This document shows, in pieces, positions 26,701-38,700 of a DNA stretch of 64,000 bases (its first letter is position 1; the number at the start of each line of letters is the position of its first letter). This stretch comes from Xestospongia bergquistia (lineage: Eukaryota; Porifera; Demospongiae; Haplosclerida; Petrosiidae). Made by a program: the position numbers and the translations under genes. The stretch covers positions 2,547,001 to 2,611,000 of the forward strand of contig OZ014415.1 in assembly GCA_963965975.1 (NCBI GenBank), written 5' to 3'. A model generated the notes under the pieces. That model saw only the letters and a program-made list of their open reading frames with translations, was not told the DNA's origin and made no database searches.

Positions 26701-29700
26701 TATTTACATCAATTTTTTGTTCTCTAGCTAGATCATAACTCCATATTACTGAACTAGGTTCATATACTAGTCTCTCAGGTATACTGATATTACATGTCAT
26801 AGTGAACTGGTCTCCAGCAACGGGTGTAGTTGGAAATATGATAATACTTGTCACATGATCAGAAGAGAAATCTATGAAATAGTATAAAAAAATTATTAAT
26901 ATCATATTTAATGTACCTGATACTATAAGAGACAAAGTCTTCTCATTTTTATTACTTGTAATGTAAGAAGATACAGGAAATGGTAGAATACTCACAGTAC
27001 AAGAGTACATAGTACCATTGTCTCTAGTATTATTCAAACTTTCAATGTGTAATGTACTAGTGTACATGTGCGATCTTAACATACTCACTGAACTAATAGT
27101 ATAGTCACTATTATTAATGAGAGGAGAACTACCATTATGAGACCACTCAACAACAATGTTAACTCCAGTATTAACAGTATCACTTAGACTAACAGTACAT
27201 ACTATATCAAGATATGTTCCCTCCACTAGTCTACTAGTATTGACAGGATGAGTAGAGACAGCAAGGACTGGTTGAGGAACTAAATTAATGAAAATGAAAT
27301 ACCTTTATTTATTCAAATTGTACTTACTTTGTAGTATTACATCTTGTATACTAGCATTAGCTGTTGTGACATTAATCTCATTCACTGTGATAGTAGCTTG
27401 ACATGTATATTGTCCAGCATCAGAGGTATTTAGTGAAGAGAAGAATAGTGACAGAGAGTACATTGTATCTGAGATATTACTAAGTACTGATGGTACACTG
27501 ATACTCTTTAGGTCATCAGATACTAATGATGTATTAACACTATCTTTGATCCATACAATAGTTGGTATCACTATAAGTCTGTCAATGACTTCAACAGTAC
27601 AATTCAAAAGGTATTCTTCACCAGGTACTGCTTTACCAGATGTCATAATGTTAACAACAGGAGATGGCAGGTCTATCCCAAACAAGGTATGTATTACATT
27701 ATATGAATAATACAATGTTATCATTCATATATATATATATTTATATTATTTTAAAATATATACAATATTAATTCTAACTAAATATTGCCTTACTTTCAAC
27801 AATTATTGTAGTATTGGCTTTAGTTGAAGTGTTATGTACATAATGATAATCACTGACATTAGCTATAATAACAAAATTACAGTAATATTCTCCACTATTG
27901 TGAGTGTTATAAAGTGGATTGAAATAAAGAGAAGATTCATACTGAAGAGAACCAATCTGTACCAGATGTTCTAGAATAGTAGCTTCATTAATAAGACCAC
28001 TAGGTGAAGATATGTCATTATGTGTCCACTGATTTCTCACAATAATAGGTATTGTAACAAGATCACTCAATCTTATTATACATTTAAGGAAGAATGGTGT
28101 ACCAACATAGAGTATATTGTTGTGTTCTTTAGACATGTTCACAGTCACTGGAGGGACTAAAAAGTTAATAACAATCATTTTAGAATCTGCTAATAAATGT
28201 TCAACTTACAGTTTACAATAAGTTCAAATTCTTCTACAGTTGACTGAGCATCATAAGTAGCAGTTGTTGGATCAATAGTCCCATTAACACCAGTCACATT
28301 AAAATCAGCTATACACCTATATACTCCTCTGTCTTCAAATCTCACTAGTTCTAGTGTTATTGTCACATTACTTTCAGACCCAGTGCTGTCAGTGATAATA
28401 GAATAAGGAACATTTATATCTTGAAGTAAATATATATCTGTAGTGTTCATTTTTGTTATCTCAATTGTTGGCTTAACAACTAATCTCTCCACTACTCTCA
28501 CTGTACATGTTATATTAAGATTTTGGCCTACTTCAGTAGAACCAACAGTAACAATATTTAACTGTATATCAGGTAAACCTAGTAAAGAAAACTAGCATTA
28601 TATAAAAAGTAAATATTACTTACTTTGAACAGTTATTGTCTCGGTAGTACTGTTTATTCCACTAATAACTAAAGGATCACTTGAACTGATAGTCATCTGA
28701 CAGGTATATGTTCCAGTGTCATTAAAGTTACTATTATGATCTCCATTATCAATTGGTAGAAACACTAGTGTACTCTCAAACTCATTGCTTCCATGACTTG
28801 TAACATCAGTGATCATGCGTCGTGATTCGACAGGTATAGTATTGCCTTGAGGATCAAACCAGACTACAGTAGCTGATATTGTTGTGTCCACTACAATGGG
28901 TAGTGTACCAATACAGGTGAGGTTAAAGTTAGTACTCTCATAGACAGGACCACTGGAAGGACTCCCTCTCATGACCATACTGGGAGGAGGGACTAAAGAA
29001 AACACTAGTGTTAGAGTTTGTATATTATTAAAACTCACTTTGAACATTAAGTTCTCTGTATGTGTAGTCAATGACTTCTAAATTATTAAATATACTTGAG
29101 CAATAATACCTTCTACCATCAGATGTCTTAACTGGATTAAGTGTTAGAGTACTTAAGATAAGATTACCAATTCTAGTCACATTTCTTATTGTAGCATCAC
29201 TGTTATTTACATCAATTTTTTGTTCTCTAGCTAGATCATAACTCCATATTACTGAACTAGGTTCATATACTAGTCTCTCAGGTATACTGATATTACATGT
29301 CATAGTGAACTGGTCTCCAGCAACGGGTGTAGTTGGAAATATGATAATACTTGTCACATGATCAGAAGAGAAATCTATGAAATAGTATTAAAAAATTATT
29401 AATATCATATTTAATGTACCTGATACTATAAGAGACAAAGTCTTCTCATTTTTATTACTTGTAATGTAAGAAGATACAGGAAATGGTAGAATACTCACAG
29501 TACAAGAGTACATAGTACCATTGTCTCTAGTATTATTCAAACTTTCAATGTGTAATGTACTAGTGTACATGTGCGATCTTAACATACTCACTGAACTAAT
29601 AGTATAGTCACTATTATTAATGAGAGGAGAACTACCATTATGAGACCACTCAACAACAATGTTAACTCCAGTATTAACAGTATCACTTAGACTAACAGTA

Positions 29701-32700
29701 CATACTATATCAAGATATGTTCCCTCCACTAGTCTACTAGTATTGACAGGATGAGTAGAGACAGCAAGGACTGGTTGAGGAACTAAATTAATGAAAATGA
29801 AATACCTTTATTTATTCAAATTGTACTTACTTTGTAGTATTACATCTTGTATACTAGCATTAGCTGTTGTGACATTAGTCTCATTCACTGTGATAGTAGC
29901 TTGACATGTATATTGTCCAGCATCAGAGGTATTTAGGGAAGAGAAGAATAGTGACAGAGAGTACATTGTATCTGAGATATTACTAAGTACTGATGGTACA
30001 CTGATACTCTTTAGATCATCAGATACTAATGATGTATTAACACTATCTTTGATCCATACAATAGTTGGTATCACAATAAGTCTGTCAATGACTTCAACAG
30101 TACAATTCAAAAGGTATTCTTCACCAGGTACTGCTTTACCAGATGTCATTATGTTAACAACAGGAGATGGCAGGTCTATTCCAAATAAAGTATGTTTTAC
30201 ATAATATTGATTCATAAAACATTACTTTAACAATATATAATTAACTAATTCTAACTAAATATTGCCTTACTTTCAACAATTATTGTAGTATTGCCATTAG
30301 TTGAAGTGCTATGTACATAATGATAATCACTGATATTAGCTATAATAACAAAATTACAGTAATATTCTCCACTATTATGAGTGTTATAAAGTGGATTGAA
30401 ATAAAGAGAAGATTCATACTGAAGAGAACCAACTTGTACCAGATGTTCTAGAATAGTAGCTTCATTAGTAAGACCACTAGGTAAAGATATGTCATTATGT
30501 GTCCACTGATTTCTCACAATAATAGGTATTGTAACAAGATCACTCAATGTTATTTTACATCTAAGGAAGAATGGTGTACCAACATAGAGTATATTGTTGT
30601 GTTCATTAGACATGTTCACAGTCACTGGAGGGACTAAAAAGTAATAACAATCATTTTAGAATCTGCTAATAAATGTACAACTTACAGTTTACAATAAGTT
30701 CAAAGTCTTCTACTGTTGACTGAGCATCATAAGTAGCAGTTGTTGGATCAATAGTTCCATTAACACCAGTCACATTGAACTTAGCCATACACCTATATAC
30801 TCCTCTGTCTTCAAATCTCACTGGTTCTAGTGTTATTGTCACATTACTTTCAGACCCAGTGTCATCAGTGATAATAGAATAAGGAACGTTTATATCTTGA
30901 AGTAAATATGTATCTGAGGTGTTCATTTTTGTTATCTCAATTGTTGGTTTAACAACTAATCTCTCCACTACTCTCACTGTACAAGTAATATTAAAGTTTT
31001 GACCTACTTCAGTAGAACCATCAGTAACAATATTTAACTGCATATCAGGTAAAGCTAGTAAAGAAAACTAGCATTATATAGAAAGTAAATGTTACTTACT
31101 TTGAACAGTTATTGTCTCAGTAGTACTGTTTATTCCACTAATAACTAAAGGATCTGTTGAACTTATTGTCATCTGACAGGTATATGTTCCAGTGTCATTA
31201 AAGTTACTATTATGATCTCCATTATCAATTGGTAGAAATGCCAGTGTACTCCCAAACTCATTTCTTCTATTACTTGTAACATTAGTGATCATACGTCGTG
31301 ATTCGATAGATATAGTATTGCCTTGAGGATCAAACCAGACTACAGAAGCTGATACTGTTGTATCCACTACACTAGGTAGTGTACCAGTACAGGTCAGGTT
31401 AAAGTTAGTACTCTCATAGACAGGACCAGTAGAAGGACTCCCTCTGATAACCATACTGGGAGGAGGGACTAAAGAAAACATTATTGGTAGAGTTGAGTAT
31501 TATGAAAACTCACTTTGAACATTGAGTTCTCTGTATGTGTAGTCAATGACTTCTAAATTATTAAATATACTTGAGCAATAATACCTTCTACCATCAGATG
31601 TCTTAACTGGATTAAGTGTTAGAGTACTTAAGATAAGATTACCAATTCTAGTCACATTTCTTATTGTAGCATCACTGTTATTTACATCAACTCTTTCTTC
31701 TCTAGCTAGATCATAACTCCATATTACTGAACTAGGTTCATATACTAGTCTCTCAGGTATACTGATATTACATGTCATAGTGAACTGGTCTCCAGCAGTG
31801 GGTGTGGTTGGAAATATGATAATACTTGTCACATGATCAGAAGAGAAATCTATGAAATAGTATAAAAAAATTATTAATATCATATTTAATGTACCTGAGA
31901 CTATAAGAGATAAAGTCTTCTCATTTTTATTACTTGTAATGTAAGAAGATACAGGAGATGGTAGAATACTCACAGTACAAGAGTACATAGTACCATTGTC
32001 TCTAGTATTATTCAAACTTTCAATGTGTAATGTACTAGTGTACATGTGCGATCTTAACATACTCACTGAACTAATAGTATAGTCACTATTATTAATGAGA
32101 GGAGAACTACCATTATGAGACCACTCAACAACAATGTTAACTCCAGTATTAACAGTATCACTTAGACTAACAGTACATACTATATCAAGATATGTTCCCT
32201 CCACTAGTCTACTAGTATTGACAGGATGAGTAGAGACAGCAAGGACTGGTTGAGGAACTAAATTAATGAAAATGAAATACCTTTATTTATTCAAATTGTA
32301 CTTACTTTGTAGTATTACATCTTGTATACTAGCATTAGCTGTTGTGACATTAATCTCATTCACTGTGATAGTAGCTTGACATGTATATTGTCCAGCATCA
32401 GAGGTATTTAGGGAAGAGAAGAATAGTGACAGAGAGTACATTGTATCTGAGATATTACTAAGTACTGATGGTACACTGATACTCTTTAGATCATCAGATA
32501 CTAATGATGTATTAACACTATCTTTGATCCATACAATAGTTGGTATCACAATAAGTCTGTCAATGACTTCAACAGTACAATTCAAAAGGTAATCTTCACC
32601 AGGTACTGCTTTACCAGATGTCATTATGTTAACAACAGGAGATGGCAGGTCTATTCCAAATAAAGTATGTTTTACATAATGTTGATTCATAATATATTAT

Positions 32701-35700
32701 TTAAACAATATATAATAAATAATTCTAACTAAATCTTGCCTTACTTTCAACAATTATTGTAGTATTGCCATTAGTTGAAATGTTATGTACATAATGATAA
32801 TCACTGACATTAGCTATAATAACAAAATTACAGTAATATTCTCCACTATTATGAGTGTTATAAAGTGGATTGAAATAAAGAGAAGATTCATACTGAAGAG
32901 AACCAACTTGTACCAGATGTTCTAGAATAGTAGCTTCATTAATAAGACCACTAGGTAAAGATATGTCATTATGTGTCCACTGATTTCTCACAATAATAGG
33001 TATTGTAACAAGATCACTCAATGTTATTTTACATCTAAGGAAGAATGGTGTACCAACATAGAGTATATTGTTGTGTTCTTTAGACATGTTCACAGTCACT
33101 GAAGGGACTAAAAAGTAGTAACAATCATTTTAGAATCTGCTGATAAATGTACAACTTACAGTTTACAATAAGTTCAAAGTCTTCTACTGTTGACTGAGCA
33201 TCATAAGTAGCAGTTGTTGGATCAATAGTTCCATTAACACCAGTCACATTGAACTCAGCCATACACCTATATACTCCTCTGTCTTCAAATCTCACTGGTT
33301 CTAGTGTTATTGTCACATTACTTTCAGACCCAGTGTCATCAGTGATAATAGAATAAGGAACGTTTATATCTTGAAGTAAATATGTATCTGAGGTGTTCAT
33401 TTTTGTTATCTCAATTGTTGGTTTAACAACTAATCTCTCCACTACTCTCACTGTACAAGTAATATTAAGGTTTTGACCTACTTCAGTAGAACCAACAGTA
33501 ACAATATTTAACTGCATATCAGGTAAAGCTAGTAAAGAAAACTAACATTATATAGAAAGTAAATGTTACTTACTTTGAACAGTTATTGTCTCAGTAGTAC
33601 TGTTTATTCCACTAATAATTAAAGGATCTGTTGAACTTATTGTCATCTGACAGGTATATGTTCCAGTGTCATTAAAGTTACTATTATGATCTCCATTATC
33701 AATTGGTAGAAATGCCAGTGTACTCCCAAACTCATTTCTTCTATTACTTGTAACATTAGTGATCATACGTCGTGATTCGATAGATATAGTATTGCCTTGA
33801 GGATCAATCCAGACAACAGAAGCTGATACTGTTGTATCCACTACACTAGGTAGTGTACCAGTACAGGTCAGGTTAAAGTTAGTACTCTCATAGACAGGAC
33901 CAGTAGAAGGACTCCCTCTGATAACCATACTGGGAGGAGGGACTAAAGAAAACATTATTGGTAGAGTTGAGTATTATGAAAACTCACTTTGAACATTGAG
34001 TTCTCTGTATGTGCAGTCAGTGACTTCTAAATTATTAAATATACTTGAGCAATAATACCTTCTACCATCAGATGTCTTAACTGGATTAAGTGTTAGAGTA
34101 CTTAAGATAAGATTACCAATTCTAGTCACATTTCTTATTGTAGCATCACTGTTATTTACATCAACTCTTTCTTCTCTAGCTAGATCATAACTCCATATTA
34201 CTGAACTAGGTTCATATACTAGTCTCTCAGGTATACTGATATTACATGTCATAGTGAACTGGTCTCCAGCAGTGGGTGTGTTGGGAAATATGATATTACT
34301 TGTTACATGATCAGAAGAGAAATCTATGAAATAGTATTAAAAAATTATTAATATCATATTTAATGTACCTGATACTATAAGAGACAAAGTCTTCTCATTT
34401 TTATTACTTGTAATGTAAGAAGATACAGGAGATGGTAGAACACTCACAGTACAAGAGTACATAGTACCATTGTCTCTAGTATTATTCAAACTTTCAATGT
34501 GTAATGTACAAATGTACATGTGTGATCTTAACATACTCACTGAACTAATAGTATAGTCACTATTATTAATGAGAGGAGAACTACCATTATGAGACCACTC
34601 AACAACAATGTTAACTCCAGTATTAACAGTATCACTTAGACTAACAGTACATACTATATCAAGATATGTTCCCTCCACTAGTCTACTAGTATTGACAGGA
34701 TGAGTAGAGACAGCAAGGACTGGTTGAGGAACTAAATTAATGAAAATGAAATACCTTTATTTATTCAAATTGTACTTACTTTGTAGTATTACATCTTGTA
34801 TACTAGCATTAGCTGTTGTGACATTAATCTCATTCACTGTGATAGTAGCTTGACATGTATATTGTCCAGCATTAGAGGTATTTAGTGAAGAGAAGAATAG
34901 TGACAGAGAGTACATTGTATCTGAGATATTACTAAGTACAGATGGTACACTGATACTCTTTAGATCATCAGATACTAATGATGTATTAACACTATCTTTG
35001 ATCCATACAATAGTTGGTATCACAATAAGTCTGTCAATGACTTCAACAGTACAATTCAAAAGGTAATCTTCACCAGGTACTGCTTTACCAGATGTCATTA
35101 TGTTAACAACAGGAGATGGCAGGTCTATTCCAAATAAAGTATGTTTTACATAATGTTGATTCATAATATATTATTTTAACAATATATGATAAATAATTCT
35201 AACTAAATATTGCCTTACTTTCAACAATTATTGTAGTATTGGCTTTAGTTGAAGTGTTATGTACATAATGATAATCACTGATATTAGCTATAATAACAAA
35301 ATTACAGTAATATTCTCCACTATTATGAGTGTTATAAAGTGGATTGAAATAAAGAGAAGATTCATACTGAAGAGAACCAATCTGTACCAGATGTTCTAGA
35401 ATAGTAACTTCATTAGTAAGACCACCAGGTAAAGATATGTCATTATGTGTCCACTGATTTCTCACAATAATAGGTATTGTAACAAGATCACTCAATGTAA
35501 TTTTACATCTAAGGAAGAATGGTGTACCAACATAGAGTATATTGTTGTGTTCTTTAGACATGTTCACAGTCACTGAAGGGACTAAAAAGTAATAACAATC
35601 ATTTTAGAATCTGCTGATAAATGTACAACTTACAGTTTACAATAAGTTCAAAGTCTTCTACTGTTGACTGAGCATCATAAGTAGCAGTTGTTGGATCATT

Positions 35701-38700
35701 AGTTCCATTAATACCAGTCACATTGAACTCAGCCATACAAATATATACTCCTCTGTCTTCAAATCTCACTGGTTCTAGTGTTATTGTTGCATTATTTTCA
35801 GACCCAGTGTTGAAAGTTGAATAAGGAACGTTTATATCTTCAAGTAAATATATATCTGTAGCATTCATTTTTGTTATCTCAATTGTTGGTTTAACAACTA
35901 ATCTCTCCACTACTCTCACTGTACAAGTAATATTAAGGTTTTGACCTACTTCAGTAGAACCAACAGTAACAATATTTAACTGCATATCAGGTAAAGCTAG
36001 TAAAGAAAACTAACATTATGTAAAAAATTAAATTTACTTACTTTGAACAGTTATTGTTTCAGTAGTACTGTTTAATCCACTAATAATTAAATGATCACTT
36101 GAACTAATAGTCATCTGACAGGTATATGTTCCAGTGTCATTAAAGTTACTATTATGATCTCCATTATCAATTGGTAGAAAAAATAGTGTACTCTCAAACT
36201 CATTGCTTCCATTACTTGTAACATTAGTAATCATACGTCGTGATTCGATAGATATAGTATTGCCTTGAGGATCAATCCAGACTACAGTAGCTGATACTGT
36301 TGTGTCCACTACACTGGGTAGTGTACCAGTACAGGTCAGGTTAAAGTTAGTACTCTCGTAGACAGGACTTGCGGAAGGACTACGTGTGATAACCATACTG
36401 GGTGGAGGGACTGTAGAAACCATATTAGCCTTATTTACTATAATTTTCAAACAAACAACTTACTTTGAACATTAAGATCTCTCAATACATGATCATTGAC
36501 TCCTAAATCATTAAATGTCACTGAACAGTAATATCTTCTACCATCAGATGTCTTCACTGGATTAATTGTTAGAGTACTTAACATAAGATTATCAATTCTA
36601 GTCACATTTCCTATTGTAGCATCACTGTTAATTACATCAATTCTTTGTAGTCTAGCTAGATCATAGCTCCATATTACTACAAGTCTATTAAGATCATGTA
36701 CTAGCCTCTCAGGTATACTGATATTACATGTCATAGCAAACTGGTCTCCCACAGTGGGTGTGGTTGGAAATAGAATATCAATTACCACATGGTTAGCAGT
36801 GAAATCTATATATTCAAATAATTATAATCATACTAATATTACATATACAATTAAGTATAATACCTGCCACATTTAGTGTAATATTGTAGTTATTCTCATT
36901 ACCAGTAATAAAAGAAGATATAGGAGATGGTAGTACACTCACAGTACAATAGTACATAGCACCATTGTCTCTAGTAATACTTAAACTTTCAATACGTAAT
37001 GTACTAGTATACATGTGTGATCCTAACATAGTCAGTGAACTAATAGTATAGTCACTGTTATTAGTAAGAGGAGAACCACCATTATGAGACCACTCAACAT
37101 CAACACTAATTCCAGTATTAACAGCATCACTGATGTTAACAGTACATACTATATCAAGATATGTTGCCTCTATTAGTGACCTTGGATCAACAGGATGAGT
37201 AGAGACCATAACAACTGGTTTTATAACTAGTGGTAGAAACAATTTAAGATTATATTAATGAACTTATTTATAATATATGACACTTTTAAATGTTTTAAAT
37301 ACTATATAGTTGTTGACTAAGTATGTAGTTGTTATATAGTTGTTACTTGTTAGGAAGTAGAGTGTAGGATAAAGGCAATTGAAGAGTATATTGATCATGT
37401 GATATTCACATGACTTATAAACTATTTAATTTATAATTAGTATACATCGACAAAGCATTAAGTGTTTTAACTCACTAGTTGTATTGATAGTGAAAGCTTT
37501 AATATAAGAGACTTGGTAACTGATATCAATGTCACTGATGTTCACTACACATTGATACTGTCCACTATGTGATGTCATTAGTGGAGTGTAGGATATAGAC
37601 GCATTGTAATCTCCAAAGTTCATAGAAGAATTAACCACACCTTCTCCAATCTTAACAATGCTTGTATTAATAACAATGTCTGGGAGATTATTATATACAT
37701 CTACAATACATACTACAGAATAGTACTCTCCAGCAACACTGGTATTGGTAGTAATGATTTTGATATCTTGAACCAACATATCTAGATATAGTTAAGAGGA
37801 AATATGTCATCAATAGTTAGAGTGCTTCTTGTATGATGACGTAACTTAACTCTGATGACGACATCAAGTATCATAGGATTAACAATAGTACGGTGAATGT
37901 ATACTTTGTGACATCATCATTATGATGACACCATATGTCATTTCATGATGATGTCATCAATAGTTACGTTTATAACTAGCATTTATATGGACAATGGACT
38001 ATATAAGCACATATGCTTTGGAGTTGATGATATAAAGTGTGTATTTATTATTAGGAGATGTTTAGGATAAGCATAATTAACTGTTCACATGATTTAAATA
38101 TTATTTTGTGTTTTTGCTGTTATTTAAATATTGGTATACCTGAATCAATCAGTTTTGTCTGAGGGACATCATGAGTTACTCCATTAATTTCTATAGTCAC
38201 TGATATAATGAATTGATAGTTGGCACCGTTAGGTTCTAGTCCTCCAATGACACCATTGGTATGTGAAAAATTCTTCATTCCTGTATTACTAGATTTGTTA
38301 TAATATACAGTATAATGAAGTATGCCAGGTATTTGATGAGCTTGCCATATTACCCATACAGCCGTTGAGTTAAGTAATATTATAGAATAATTTTGAATAA
38401 CTATAAGTTAAGATAATAAACAAATTAGATGTCATCATGCAAATATTAACTGACCTGATTTTGTTGATGCAAATATATCACTCCAATCTCCTGGTCCTAC
38501 ACTGGTATATGCTCTCACTGAAATAGCATAGTTAGTGTTAGGTAGTAGTCCTCCTATATTGTACTGTGTGTTGGTTGTATTAACAATATTGTATGTAACA
38601 ATATTATTAGACTCTCTATAATGTATTTCATATATGATTATAACACCATTAGGTACTGTGGGTATATTCCATGTAATGTTGATCACTTGTATATCTGCAC

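Noticed and set aside
14000..38000. Array as CRISPR or prokaryotic repeat system
   Set aside because: Repeats are coding Ig exons with spliceosomal introns; the DNA is metazoan in character.
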